Both the position numbers and the translations under genes were made by a program. Shown here piece after piece: positions 24,903 through 37,825 of a DNA stretch of 64,000 bases. The DNA lies in the NCBI GenBank assembly GCA_024291935.2, contig CM044312.1, positions 49,978,001 to 50,042,000 on the forward strand, read 5' to 3'. The notes beneath the pieces were generated by a model. The model made no database searches, was not told where the DNA came from, and saw only the letters and a program-made list of their open reading frames with translations. The first letter of the stretch is position 1. Each line of letters opens with the position of its first letter. Origin of the DNA: Okapia johnstoni. Its lineage: Eukaryota > Chordata > Mammalia > Artiodactyla > Giraffidae.

Positions 24903-25150
24903 TTGTTCGGTTAGTAACTCGTGTCCAACTCTTTGCAACCCCATAGACTGCAGCATTCCATGCTCCTCATCCTCCACTATCTCCCCTAGTGGAGAGATTC
25001 ATGTCCACTGAGTCAGATTCTATCTAACCATCTCATCTTCTATTGCCATCTTCTCCTTTTGCCTTCAATCTTTCCTAGCAAGGGTCTTTTCCAACAAGTT
25101 GGCTCTTCACGTCAAGTAGCCAAAGTAATGAAGCTTTAGCTTCAGCATGA
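24903..25150 (-). mobile_element. Bov-B LINE 3' fragment, antisense
   Basis: Reverse-strand Bov-B 3' end: 'gtgtccaactctttgcaacccc', 'tccactgagtcagattctatc', 'ggtcttttccaacaagttggc', 'gtagccaaagtaatgaagc'. More diverged than the sense copy at 24362 and opposite in orientation. Confidence 0.85.
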
Positions 25151-25345
25151 TATTAGGATATGGAAAAAATAGAACTCTAAAATGCCCTTAATAAGAATAT
25201 ATTTTGCTGCAGCCACTTTGGAAAAGAGTCTGGATTACCTATAATAATTCAACATGGGCACACTGTTGTCCCAGCATCCCATCCAGTTATCACATGCTTT
25301 AGTTCTCAATTGCAAAGTGATTTTTTGTGTCACTCTAGTTTTGCA

Positions 25346-25572
25346 TGGCTTCCAGGTGGTGCAGTGATAAAGAACCTGCCTGCCAATGCAGGAGATGCAA
25401 GAGACATGGGTTTGATCCTTGGGTCAGGAAGATCTCCTGGAGTAGGAAATGGCAACTCACTTCACTATTTTTGCCTGGAGAATTCCATGGACAGAGGAGC
25501 CTGATGGGCTACAGTCCACGGGATCACAAAGAGTCAGACACGACTTAGTGACTAAACAACAACAACAACAAA
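25346..25572 (+). mobile_element. Bov-tA SINE with target duplication
   Basis: Sense Bov-tA, head 'tggcttccaggtggtgcagtg', tail '(aac)n' at 25552-25571. Duplication ttttgca at 25339-25345 and 25573-25579. Confidence 0.92.
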
Positions 25573-25795
25573 TTTTGCACAACTCTATATGTAAATTTGG
25601 ACACAAATTAAAATGAATAATTTTACAGAAAAATGTAGAAGCAAAATTAATCACAGCTGAGACAGAAAATCCAAACAGGACAACTACTGTAGAAGATAAA
25701 GAGAAAATAGTTTTATGGATTCCCAACAAAATAAGCACCAGGACCCCGAAGTATCAGGGAAATTCTACCAAACTTTTTACAGATAAAATAATACT

Positions 25796-26074
25796 GCTGC
25801 TGCTGCTGCTGCTAAGTCGCTTCAGTCGTGTCCAACTCTGTGCGACCCCATAGACGGCAGCCCACCAGGCTCCCTCGTCCCTGGGATTCTCCAGGCAAGA
25901 ACACTGGAGTGGGTTGCCATTTCCTTCTCCAATGCATGAAAGTGAAAAGTGAAAGTGAAGTCGCTCAGTAGTGTCCGACTCTCATTGACCCCATGGACTG
26001 CAGCCTACCGGGCTCCTCTGTCCATGGGAGTTTCCAGGCAAGAGTACTGGAGTGGGGTGCCATTGCCTTCTCTG
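25796..26074 (-). mobile_element. Bov-A2 SINE with perfect 10-bp duplication and (CTG)n
   Basis: Reverse Bov-A2. The (ctg)n run at 25795-25812 is its AGC tail read backwards. Duplication aaataatact at 25786-25795 and 26075-26084. Confidence 0.93.
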
Positions 26075-26164
26075 AAATAATACTAGTATAACTTAAACTA
26101 CTCCAGAGCACAGTAAAAAGAAAGAAAAATCCTCCCAAATTCAGTTTGTAAAAAGAGTAGGGTG

Positions 26165-26374
26165 TGTGCATGCTGAGTCATGTCTGATTCTTTATGATCC
26201 CATGAACTGTAGCCTGCCAGGCTCCTCTGTCCATGGGATTTTCCTGGCAAGCATACTGGAGTGGGTTGCCATTTCTTCCTTCAGGGGATCTTCCTGACCC
26301 AGGAATCGAACTCATGTTTCCTGAGCTTCCTGTATTGGTAGACAGATTCTTTACCACTGAGCCTCTGGGAAGTG
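26165..26374 (-). mobile_element. Bov-tA SINE
   Basis: Reverse Bov-tA: 'gctgagtcatgtctgattc' to 'ttctttaccactgagcctctgggaag'. Confidence 0.87.
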
Positions 26375-26737
26375 TACACTGACACCAAAATTTGAAAAAG
26401 ATTAACACCAAAAAGAAAACTAGAAAACTATACAACCATTCTCACTTATGAACATCAATGCAAAAATCTTAACCTATTAATAAATAGAATTTGATGGCAC
26501 AAAGAAAAATCAAATATACTGAGTGTTCCCAGGACTATAACACTTGTTAATTATTAGAAAGGCTTTAAAATTAATCCAGCATACTAATAAAAATAAGGAG
26601 AAAGAGTATATTTTTACCTCCATAAATGCAGAAGAGATATTTGATAAAATTCAGAACGCATCATGTTAAAAATACTCAATAAAAAAAGAATTAATGATAT
26701 TTTCTTAATAATGCAGCCCAAGTCAGTATAGTACCCT

Positions 26738-26961
26738 GTGTGTGTGTGTGTGTGCATGCTCAGTTGTGTCTGACTCTTTGCAACCTCATGGACTGTAGCC
26801 CATCATTCTCCTCTGTCCATAGAATTCTCCAGGCTAGAATACTGGAATGGGTTGCCATTTCATACTCTAGGGGATCTTCCCGACCCAGGAATAGAACTCC
26901 ATGTCCCTTTCATCTCTTGCATTGACAGGCAGATTCTTTACCACTGTGCCACCTGGAAAGC
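26738..26961 (-). mobile_element. Bov-tA SINE with (GT)n tail
   Basis: (gt)n at 26738-26754 passes straight into 'gcatgctcagttgtgtctg' and on to 'accactgtgccacctggaaagcc'. The dinucleotide run is the (CA)n tail of the reversed SINE. Confidence 0.9.
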
Positions 26962-28289
26962 CACATACATATTTGGAAAACTTCCCGACTTTTCTTCTAG
27001 TCAGTAACAAGAATGCCCACTATCTCCTCAACTATTAAGCATTGTTATCATACTGTATCAGCCAATGCTATTCATAAAGAGAAAACAGAGACATATCAAC
27101 TGAAAGGAAAGAGGTAGAACTGTCTCTACTTACAGATGAAATAATCATATATCTGGGACATCCAAAGAATCATGGGAAAACTGCTGAAAACCACAAGAAT
27201 TTAATAAAATAGCAGATTTTAAAATCAATATGTAAAAATTGTAGCTCTCATATTTATAAACAAAAACTAGCTACAAACAGAACGAGAGAAAATTCCCCAT
27301 TTACAATAGCAAGAATAAGATAAAGTCACAAACCTAGGCACAAACTTAATAAGGAATATTCAAAAGCTATATGAGAAAAACTATAAAACAGTCCTGAAGG
27401 ACAAAAAAGAAGTAAATTTGAGACAAAGATGGCCAGAAGATCCCCAAAAACAAAAGCAATGAGAGAAGAGAATAATCTTATTATATATTATAAATCCTCT
27501 ATAGTTTAATCAGTGTGATACCTACACTTGAATAGCTGGAACAGACCAATGGAACAGAATAGAAATTGCAGAAATAGACCCAAATGCAAATAGAAATTTA
27601 GAATATGATAAAAGTGACATCTTAAGGGTGAAGAGAGGCAGTGAACTTTTAAACAGGTGAGATAACCATATAGTCATGTGGAAGAGATGAAATTGAATCC
27701 ATTTCTTTCATGATATACCAGTTTCTAAGTGAACTGTATGTTTAAATGTTAGAAAATGAAACCATAAAAATACCAGAATACATGGACAAATTCCTCTGTA
27801 ATGTAGAAGTAAAAAATCTTTTCTATGATACAAATTCCAGATGCAACTGGGGAAAATGATATATTTAATTATATAATTTTTAAAAATTTCTGCACGTCAA
27901 AATAAGAAAGAACCATCTAAATAAATAGCAAGCTTCGGGAAAGTGTGTGTCACTTCTATCATAGACAAAGACGTAACTCTAACATAGAAGAGTTACTGAG
28001 AAAAGGGTCAGAAGCATGAATGGATTGTTCACAGAAAAAAAACGCAATTGGCTCTTTACTGTATGAAAGAATGTTCAACCTCACCTAAATGAAAGAAATC
28101 AGAAGTTTATTAGATATCATTTTGGCAAAACCTGTATGTTTGACAACTATTCTATTATTGGCTATGAGAAAACAGTCTCTCAACACGAACAGTGTGAAAA
28201 GTGTACAATGGCATATATTTTCTCCCTTTAACTATGCCACTTCTAGGAATCTGTTCCCAAATAAGATGTAGAATATTTACATCAATTTC

Positions 28290-28740
28290 AGAAAGTTCCC
28301 TTGTGCCTATTTCAGTTAACTATCTATGCAAGCAGCTACTCTTCTGATTTCTTTCACCATAAATTGCATTTTTCTATTCTTGAATTTCATATAATTGTGC
28401 AATAAGTATTTGAATTTTTTCATTCAACAAAATGTTTTGAGATCCATTTACACTGTTGCTGTAACAGTTGAGTACTCCTTTTCATTGTAGTATAGCATTC
28501 CACTATGTAGGATGCTACAATTTTTTTCATCCATTTTCCTATTGATGGACATTAGGGTTGCTTCTAGTTTGAAATTTTTTTCTGTTAGAAAATTCCTGTT
28601 TCAGTTTTATTTTTTAGGTAAATATTTAGAAATGGGATTGTACAAAGGAGAGTCATTGAGCTTTACCTCTTACTGGTTGTTCTCATACATGATTTTCAAA
28701 GTTCTACTGACCCTCCAAACACATATTTTTGTCTAAGTTG
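28290..28740 (-). mobile_element. Old L1 fragment, antisense
   Basis: Antisense old-L1 series: 'gtagtatagcattccactatg', 'cctattgatggacattagggttgcttc', 'tatttagaaatgggattgtac'. Opposite in orientation to the L1 relic just to its left. Confidence 0.7.
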
Positions 28741-28831
28741 ATCCATGAGGTTTTTATTTGACAAAATTAAACTTGATTTTATCATTTATGTGGATGGGAG
28801 AATAAAAAATAAAGCAAAGGACAAGGAAAGA

Positions 28832-29075
28832 GGATGAGTATTTATTAGGGAACTGCTATGAGCCAAGGCACTGTTTCAGATACTTTTATGCTGTTATCTC
28901 TCTTAGTACTTATCCCAACTGTATAATATGGATATTACCATCCCTATTTACAGGTGGGAAAATGAGGTCTTGAGATTAAACTGCCTGTGGTCACCCAGAG
29001 TGTCACTAGACATGATACAGATTTAGCCCCAGTTCTCCATGATTTGAAACCATGAGCTTTCTTTTCCAGTATATT
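28832..29075 (-). repeat. MIR SINE
   Basis: Reverse MIR: 'gagtatttattagggaactgc', 'ccatccctatttacaggtggg', 'ggtcacccagagtgtcac'. Confidence 0.75.
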
Positions 29076-31639
29076 ATATGCTTGGGACAAGAAAGTGTGG
29101 GGAACACGGAGGAAATCATTTGGACAGTAGTGTTAACCTAGTTGGAGAGGTGAGATAGGATGAGATCAAGTCAGCCTTGATCCGAGATGAAGATGTTCAA
29201 AATTGACCTTAAAGGCAATTGGTATCTTTTCAACGTCCTGGATAGTGATGAGAATGTAAGAAAAATTCCTTTGGAAGCACTGGCAGAGACAAGGGCTGGT
29301 TGACTTAGTGTGTATAACCAATCCAAGCTCAAATGAACATGCAATCTAGTATTAACCATGCCTTGCTTTGCAAGTGCAACCTTGAGGCAGAGCCTCTAAC
29401 CTCCCCTTCCAACCACAGTGCACCCTGGGGCTGCTCCTCTATCAGCATTCTAGAGCTGCCAGGCCAGGGTGTCCTGGACAGACAGGAAGCAGGGCCAGAG
29501 TTCTGCACAGATAGAGGCCCTTGCGAGAAACTGAGGTGCTGACCTTCTCACTGGCAAAAGGCAAGAGAGTTTCCCACTGGGCTTTATGTGTGTGGTAATA
29601 TGAGGCGTGTAATTTCCTTGAAATCAAGTGCAGAAGTTATAGCCTCTATTTTCAATACATGCTGGGTTTAAAATTTGCTTTCACATATTCCTAAATGGTG
29701 TGTCATTTTTCACGACACTGAAACTAAAGAGGCCAAGCCCTAAAACTTTAAAAGATTTTTTCCATATCCTGAAAACCTTAGTCAACACTTTCGTATGCTC
29801 ACAGAAAGTTAATGAACTTATTTATTAATATTTTTGTAGCACAATTCAAATGTGATAACCCCTCATTAGCTACTTCTTTCTGAGCAGCAAAACCTTTAAA
29901 CCACATTGCACATACCTTAAAATTCCATGTGCCCTTTGGGAAAATATACGTGTTTGCTCCCTCTGTGTTTAGAAGCTCCCATAAACAATGCTTCGTGTTG
30001 CACTGCTATTACCATCTGGTAGCTGACATCAATTCCCTCGCTGGTGTCCTCCAACCAGGCAGCCTCATATGAATGCTTGCAGTAACATTTGAAAGGTTTG
30101 ATGACACAGTGGGAAATAGGCTCAGTTCCCTCATTGTGTTGCCTCTAGTGGAAATTTCTCAGAATCTGAAAAAGTCTCAGATTTGGAAAACTCTAATAGC
30201 TTAACTAGAAGGAAGCAAGCATGGAAAAGGACTATGAATTCATTCTCCACAGGCATATTCATACTCAAACATGCTGGAGAGGTAACCAGTGACCAGAGAG
30301 CATTTGGGTGCCCTTAATGACTTAGAGTTGCCTTAGTCAGTGTATTTTCAGCATGTATCTCATCTTTAGTACAGTGACTTAATTGAGCATCAGAGAAGCC
30401 ATGATAGAATTAATATTCAAACAAAGCTTTGGATTAGTAACCAAAGAAAAGCCGCATGGCTCTCTTGCTGTTCTACTGAGTGGTGATCACCATTTTATTA
30501 CAGTAGCCAGATGTCCAGCTTTGAGAGCATGTTACTCAAAAAGAATAAAACACTTGGTTTTCATGAGGAAGCAAAGTATGGGTCGTATCTGTCTGCTTCA
30601 TTGATGAAAGAGAATGAAGTGTGGGAAGACCACCAATGCAGAGACAACTGGGGACAGTGTCACATGCATTACAGGGAGAGATAGAGAAAAGAACATTGAC
30701 TGCGGAAGAGAGATGTGGGCTCAAGCCACTCCCTTTCTCTTTAGCAGCTATTTAGTATTGACAAGTGACCTAGATCTCTGATAATCGAGTTTTAAATCTG
30801 TAACATATAATAACACATACCTAGTGGGTTGTGATGAGAATTCATTGGAATATAGTTAGATTGAAATGAGAACTTAATAAAAGACAGTAGGGCAGGGTGA
30901 TGATGTCTGTTTGGATCAGAAGGGAGCTCAAGAACAGTTAGTGTGATTGTGATTCTCTGGGTCAAAATGGCACTTAAGGTCACTGGGACTGTGCCCTTTT
31001 TGGTCAAAATGATGCTCAGAACCTCATGGTTCTAGATCTCTACTGGATAAGACAAACCAGTCTAGGCCAGTGCCTGGAGACTAGAGAGAAACGCACATAA
31101 GTGGTGCAAAACTTGGAACAGAATCAGCTGCAGGAAATGAGAGAAAATCAATGTAGAGATGAAGGTGAGATAAAAGATGGGGTGTGCCTGGAAAACATGG
31201 GTGTATCACAGATCAAATACCCAGTCAGGCCTTGGAAAGCTGCAGTGTCAGGTCCTGACAGATGAGTGGCCCATCCTATGAGATATTCAAGCAAGTCAGC
31301 TGACATCAGAAAGTAGGGACACCACTGTCATTTAAAGGCAAGTCACCCACATTCCTGGGGAAATGTCATCACTGAGGCCAAAACATCACAAATAATTCAA
31401 AGTTTCATTTAAAATTTGACAATTCTTAAAACGATGTAACACTCTCCCTCCCGAAAGAATGTCATTTTTTGTTCTTTATCAAAAGGGTAGGTAAATAGTT
31501 GCTGTAGTCTTACAACCTCCAAAATTTGACTGTTCTTGGCTATCTGCCCAAACCATATTTCATGCAAAGGATTTTGAAATTGTGGTGACACTGTATTTTA
31601 TTCACTATTGTATCTGTTGTACCTAACATTGTGTCAAAA
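29076..31639. other. Repeat-poor intergenic sequence
   Basis: About 2.6 kb with no Bov SINE, LINE or LTR that I can see except a MIR at 30690-30880. No ORF here looks like a gene. Unusual for this window, where insertions are otherwise dense, so it is a reasonable place to look for conserved non-coding elements. Confidence 0.45.
30690..30880 (+). repeat. MIR SINE fragment
   Basis: Sense MIR with degenerate 'tgacctagatctctgataatcgag' and 'gtgggttgtgatgagaattc'. Confidence 0.55.
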
Positions 31640-32924
31640 GGAAGGTTCAAAGAAAATTTGAGAACACCTAGAATTAAGTGAAAATGAAAATGCAACACAT
31701 CAAACTCAGTAGCATGCTGAGAGGGGACCTTATATCATTAATACATTTAAAATGAAGAAAGAAATGAAGAAAATCAATAACTTAATTTCCTATTCCAAGG
31801 AACCAATAAAAGAAAGACAAAATAAATCCAAATTAGGTAGAAAAAAGAAAATAATACAGGTACAAGTAGAAATCAATGAAATTGAAATAAGAAAACAACA
31901 GGAAAAAAAGTCAATGAAACAAATAGCTTATTCTTTGGGGGAAAAAATCAGTAAAGTTGATATACCATTAGCAAGACTGACAAAATAGAAAGATCACCAA
32001 ACCACCAATATCAAGCATGAAACAAGGAATATTACTATGTATCCTACACCCACTTAAAAGATAACAAGGTAACACTTTATGCTCATAATTCAGTAACTTA
32101 GAAGAAATGAACCAATCCTTGAAAACCAACTACTAAAATTTAACCCACAGGAAACAGATCATCTGTACAGACCTAGAACCTGTAAATATATTGCAACTGT
32201 AATTTGAAAGCTCTCAAAAGAAATGTCTAGTCCTAGATGGTTTCAATGGAAAATCTTTAAATAAGACTCATGAAATTTAAAATTTTGCTCTGTGAAACTC
32301 ATGTGAAAATGATAAAAAGATAAACTACATACTACGAGAATTATCTTTTCAAAACAAAAAGATTAATCCAACAAAAGATTAATATCTGGAATATAAAAAT
32401 AATTCTCCAAACTAACAGTAAATACTGGACAATTAGACAATGAGCAAAAGGCATGCATAGACACTTCACTGAAGAGGATAAACAGCAAACTAAATACATG
32501 AAATGATGTTCAACATCATTAGCCATAAGCAAAATGAAAATTAAGACTTCAGTGAAATATCACTGCACACCTAATAATGGCTAAAATAAAAATTAGTGAC
32601 AATGTCAAATGCTGGTGAAGATGCAGAGAAACCAGATCACTCAGACATTGCTAGTGGGAATGTAAACAGACATAACGACTCTAGAAAATGGCTTGGTGAC
32701 TTTTTAGAAAATTAAACAATGCATTGCCTTGTTCCCATGTGTTCTCTGAATTGCGTTCTCATCATATCTGTTTTGAGAGGTGATCGGAATAAAAGGTGTT
32801 GCACATTTTTTAAAAATCAGATATTCAATTGCTATACAGAACAACAATTGCACCCTCTTTGCCTTAATCCCAGAGAAATGAAAACTTAGGCTCACACAAA
32901 AGCCTGTACATAAATGTACATAGC

Positions 32925-32968
<44 letters not shown>

Positions 32969-35415
32969 TTTAGTTGGGGGCTAATTACTTTACAATATTG
33001 TAGTAGTTTTTGCCATACATCGACATGAATCAGCCATGGGTTCACACGTGCTCCCCCTCCCAAACCCTCCTCCCACCTCCCTCCCCCTCCCATCCCTCAG
33101 TGTCATCCCAACACTCCATCCCTGAGCATCCGTCCCATGCATAGAACATGGAATGGTGTTCTGCTTCACATATGACAATATACATGTTTCAATGTTATTG
33201 TCCCAGAACGTCCAACCCTCACCTTCTCCCTCAGAGTCCACAGGACTGTTCTATGCATCTGTGTCTCTTATTCTGTCTCACATATAGGGTTACCATTACC
33301 ATCTTTCAAATTCCATATACATGCATTAGTATACTGTATTGGTGCTTTTCTTTCTGGCTCACTTCACTCTGTATAATGGGCTCCAGTTTCATCCATCTCA
33401 ATAGAACGGATTCAAATGTATTCTTTTTAATGGCTGAGTAATATTCCATTGTGTATATGTACCACAGCTTCCTTATCCATTCATCTGCCGATGGACATCT
33501 AGGTTGCTTCCATGTCCTGGCTATTGTAAACAGTGCTGCGATGAACATTGGGGTACACGCGTCTCTTTCAATTCTGGTTTCCTCGGTGTATATGCCTAGC
33601 AGTGGGATTGCTGGGTCATATGGCAGTTCTATTCCCAGTTTTTTAAGGAATCTCCACACTGTTCTCCATAGTGGCTGTACTAGTTTGCATTCCCACCAAC
33701 AGTGTAAGAGGGTTCCCTTTTCTCCACACCCTCTCCAGCATTTATTGCTTGTAGACTTTTGGATAGCGGCCATTCTGACTGGTGTGTAATGGTACCTCAT
33801 TGTGGTTTTGATTTGCATTTCTCTAATAATGAGTGATGTTGAGCATCTTTTCATGTGTTTGTTAGCCATCCGTATGTCTTCTTTGGAGAAATGTCTGTTC
33901 AGTTCTTTGGCCCATTTTTTGATTGGGTCGTTTATTTTTCTGGAATTCAGCTGCAGGAGTTGCTTGTATATTTTTGAGATTAATTGTTTGTCTGTTGCTT
34001 CGTTTGCTATTATTTTCTCCCATTCTGAAGGCTGTCTTTTCACCTTGCTTATAGTTTCCTTTGTTGTGCAAAAGCTTTTAATTTTGATTAGGTCCCATTT
34101 GTTTATTTTTGCTTTTATTTCCAATATTCTGGGGGGTGGGTCATGGAGGATCCTGCTGTGATTTATGTCGGAGAGTGTTTTGCCTATGTTTTCCTCTAGG
34201 AGTTTTATAGTTTCTGGTCTTACATTTAGATCTTTAATCCATTTTGAGTTTATTTTTGTGTATGGTGTTAGGAAGTGTTCTAGTTTCATTCTTTTACAAG
34301 TGGTTGACCAGTTTTCCCAGCACCACTTGTTAAAGAGATTGTCTTTTCTCCATTGTATACTCTTGCCTCCTTTGTCGAAGATAAGGTGCCCATAGGTGCG
34401 TGGGTTTATCTCTGGGCTTTCTATTTTTATTCCATTGATCTATATTTCTATCCTTGTGCCAGTACCACACTGTCTTGATGACTGTGGCTTTGTAGTAGAG
34501 CTTGAAGTCAGGCAGGTTGATTCCTCCAGTTCCATTCTTCTTTCTCAAGATTGCTTTGGCTATTCGAGGTTTCTTATACTTCCATACAAATTGTGAAATG
34601 ATTTGTTCTAGTTCTGTGAAAAATATCATTGGTAGTTTGATAGGGATTGCATTGAATCTGTAGATTGCTTTGGGTAGTATACTCATTTTCACTATATTAA
34701 TTCTTCCAATCCATGAACACGGTATATTTCTCCATCTGTTTGTGTCCTCTTTGATTTCTTTCATCAGTGTTTTATAGTTTTCTATATATAAGTCTTTTGT
34801 TTCTTTAGGTAGAAATATTCCTAAGTATTTTATTCTTTTTGTTGCAATGGTGAATGGTATTGTTTCCTTAATTTCTCTTTCTGTTTTCTCATTATTGGTG
34901 TATAGGAATGCAAGGGATTTCTGTGTGTTAATTTTGTATCCTTACATAGCAGTTTTATTTGTAATAAATGGTAACTTAATTCAGCCCAAATAGCCTTCAA
35001 CAGGTGAATGGTTAAGCAAGCTGGGGTATATGCATACCATAGACTACTTCTCAGCAATAAAAATAACTTGAACTATTGATAACATGAATAATCTCCAGAG
35101 AATTATGCCGAGAGGAAAAACCCAGTACCAAAGGTTATATACTATATGATTCCATTTATGTAACATTCTGGAAATGACAAAATCATAGAAATGGAGAACA
35201 AATTAGTGGCTACCAGGGGGGCAGAGATAATGTAATGAGGGAACAAAGACAACAGGAGCGGGAAGTAGGGAGAAGGGCGTGGCTATAAAAGAACACGATG
35301 GATCTTCCTGGCAGTGGATACATTCAGTGCCTCAACTGTGGTTGCAGATACACAAACCTACACAGTTGATAAAATTGTATAAAGCTTAATACATACACAC
35401 AGCTGGAGAAATCGG
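31640..35415 (+). mobile_element. Old L1 (ORF2 to 3' end), split by a younger L1
   Basis: The left part (31640-32930) carries decayed ORF2: around 31770-31985 a frame reads like the L1 ORF2 segment with EINEIEIRKQQEKK and ISKVDIPLARLTK. The right part (34957-35415) resumes at 'aataaatggtaacttaattc' and 'gttatatactatatgattcc' and runs to the L1 3' end near 35400. The younger antisense L1 at 32931-34942 separates them. Confidence 0.78.
32931..34942 (-). mobile_element. Younger ruminant L1, 5'-truncated, inserted in old L1
   Basis: About 2.0 kb on the minus strand with a 40-base poly(T) (its A tail) at 32927-32966. The perfect 14-bp duplication tacatagcagtttt lies at 32917-32930 and 34943-34956. 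It begins inside ORF2, after the reverse-transcriptase catalytic motif, with the frame reading [17 protein letters not shown]. It ends with the ORF2 stop at 33306 (C-terminal 327 codons in one frame, including [20 protein letters not shown], a Cys/His-containing block). A one-base insertion in an A-run at about 34421-34433 breaks the frame between the two parts. The 3'UTR lies between 33305 and the poly(T). Non-autonomous. Confidence 0.93.
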
Positions 35416-36629
35416 AATAAGGTAGGTGAATTGTATGGATATCAATATCTGATTGTGATATTGTGATATAGTCTTACAAAATGTCACCCCTGGGGGAAAC
35501 TGAGCACAATATAGAAAAGACCTATCTTTCTGTATTATTTCTTATAATTTAATGTGAAGCTATAATTATCTCAAGTAGATTAATAATATTGCCTCTAATT
35601 TCAATTAGTACTTACTAAGTATTTGACAATTTCTAGAAAGTTAAATATATTCTATATTTTTATTTCAATCAGATGAGAATAAATGATATCAGTATTTTCT
35701 TATAGACTATCTCAAATCGTCCTCTGTTATCAAGAGCTAAAGTTGTATTCAAAGCTTCCCATAGACACGTATTTACCAGAAGATATTGATCTAAAACCGT
35801 AATTCTCCTCTCTGAGGGTTAAAGAGATAACCAAAGTGATCCAGCCAGATCTCTGGGATTAAACACCAGCCTACAAATATTCAGTGCTCTCTCTCTCTCC
35901 CTCTCTTTCTCTTAATTGAAAAGCTGGAGCCCCCAACACTCATCAACACAGAACTGCCTTAGATTGATTTTGGAAGGCAAATATTTCAAGTGCACATTTT
36001 ATTGGTTATTGACTGAAATAAATTGTCTGAAAATGTCCATCACTGTGACCATTCTTACTCATAAAGTTTGAATATTTGTGATTAAAATAAAAATACATTC
36101 ATCTAAAGCTATTTACCATTAGGCATTCATCGGGAATGAAGCCAGAAGCCAATTCAGCCACACATCAGAGGGCTCCTGGATCATGTCACAGACACAATGG
36201 CTCCTTGTGCTTACACTGGGAGCACTGTAGACCAAGGGTCCATGACTGCAACACTGCACATACGTGGCTGTTATTTTGAACTCTCCGAGGTATAGATTTA
36301 CATTACCATCTGCCATCTCAGTTGCTGTTTACATCTGCCTTAAAGGGGGGGTTGGGCATAATCAATTAAAGTATGCACAGAAAGCCCTGGGGGGAAAAAA
36401 AAAACATCACCACCAACAACCTGAACTTGGGAGAAATATATGTCTATCCAAAGGGGAAATAAAGAATTCATACTCTCTTCTCTCTGAAAATATTCCTTTT
36501 GAACTTGGAAAATTAAGGGACAAAAGACTGTTTTAAAATTCCTAACATTGTTCAGCTTCTCTGAAGGCCCCCAGAAATCATCTCAACTTATGCTTTATAG
36601 CTAATCTAATGATACATGCAATGGTAAAA
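35416..36629. other. Unassigned intergenic sequence
   Basis: No gene. A (ct)n tract lies at 35887-35911. The segment 36119-36330 looks unique, neither low-complexity nor repeat-like, but has no coding signature. Confidence 0.4.
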
Positions 36630-37825
36630 ATTAAAACTTTTGCTCTACAATAGCCTCTGCTGAAAATTGAAAAGACAAGCTATAGATGGAGAAAACATTC
36701 GCAAAAATATATTTCTGATACAGAAGGATTAGTATCTAAAACATATAAAGAATTTTCAAAACTCAACAGTAAAAAAAAAAATCAAACAACCTAATTAGAA
36801 ACTGGGTGAAAGACATGAAGACAAATTTCACCAAAGAAACATTAAGATAGCAAACAAGCGTATGAAAAGAGGTTCAACATCATTACTCATTAGGGGAATG
36901 CAAATAAAACAACAATGAGATAATGTTACACACCTGTAAGAATTACTTTTAAAAAATCAAACACCAAATGCTGACAAGTATGTGGAGGTACTGGATCACT
37001 CATAAATGACTGGTGGAAACATGAAGTGCTGCAGCCACTCTGGAAAACAGTTTGTCCATTTCTCATAAAATGAAACATGCAATTGCCATATGAGCTAGGA
37101 ATTGTACTCTTGGGCTTTGTTTCAGATAAATGAACACTTATCAAAGCCTGCACATCTATGTTCATAATAGATTTATTTTTAATAGCCAAGCATTCCCCTG
37201 GAGAAGAGAATGGCAACCCACTCCAATATTCTTGCCTGGAAAATTCCTGGGACAGAGGAGCCTGGTGAGCTACACTCCATGGGGTTACTAAGAGTCAGAC
37301 ACAACTAAGCAACTAACACACACACACAAACACCAGGTAGAATCCTGATATTCTACAACAGGTGAATACCATGGAATACTACTCAATGATAAAAAGGAAT
37401 AAATTACTAATACATGAAATAACTTGGATGAATCCCTAGGAACAATGCCAAGTTAAAAATAAATAAATAAAAAACTCAAACATTTGCATACAGTATGGTT
37501 CTAGCTGCATAACATTTTTGAAATGACAAAATAATAGAAAGTAGGCTAATGGTTGCCGCGGATAAGGAGTAGGTTAAGGGCAGGAAGAGTGAGGAAGAGA
37601 AGGGGAGGGATGGCTGACATGAAGCAGCCTTGTGATGATGAAATTGTTCTGTATCTCAACTGTACCCATAACAGTACACTGGTTGAGACATTGTACTATA
37701 GTTTTGCAAGATAGTAACACTGAAGGAAATTGAAAGAAGTTTACAGATATCTCTGTATTATTCCTTATGACTGCATGTGAACCTACAATTAACCCCCAAA
37801 AAGAGTTTAATTTTAAATAAGAATT
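36630..37825 (+). mobile_element. Old L1 3' half
   Basis: Ordered L1 landmarks: 'gtatctaaaacatataaagaa', 'gaagacaaatttcaccaaag', 'catggaatactactcaatg', 'aatggttgccgcggataagg', 'tgttctgtatctcaactg'. A partial Bov SINE interrupts it. Confidence 0.75.
37195..37336 (+). mobile_element. Bov SINE, 5'-truncated, with (CA)n tail
   Basis: Sense Bov-A-type monomer starting 'ccctggagaagagaatggcaacc' and ending 'gcaactaacacacacacacaaac'. The tRNA-like head is missing. Confidence 0.85.

Larger units (their letters stand above)
24178..25345 (+). mobile_element. Old L1 ORF2 host segment broken by two Bov-B pieces
   Basis: L1-like pieces at 24180-24361 ('attcacagcagagttgatag'), 24787-24900 ('caccggaaatcaac'-like text at 24810, 'ccaaattaaaaccgcaagat') and 25150-25345 ('gctgcagccactttggaaaag'). 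They read in the normal L1 order once the two Bov-B pieces are removed. Confidence 0.5.
25573..28280 (+). mobile_element. Old L1 ORF2 relic with nested SINEs
   Basis: Successive decayed pieces of L1 ORF2: 'gggaaattctaccaaac' near 25757, 'ttatgaacatcaatgcaaaaatc' near 26447, 'ggaacagaccaatggaacagaatag' near 27538, 'aacctgtatgtttgacaac' near 28128. Many stops in all frames. Three Bov SINEs sit inside it. Confidence 0.7.

Noticed and set aside
33306..34289. 327-codon minus-strand ORF, longest in the window
   Set aside because: It is the ORF2 C terminus of a 5'-truncated L1 with target duplications and a poly(A) tail, so it is part of a mobile element and not a host gene.
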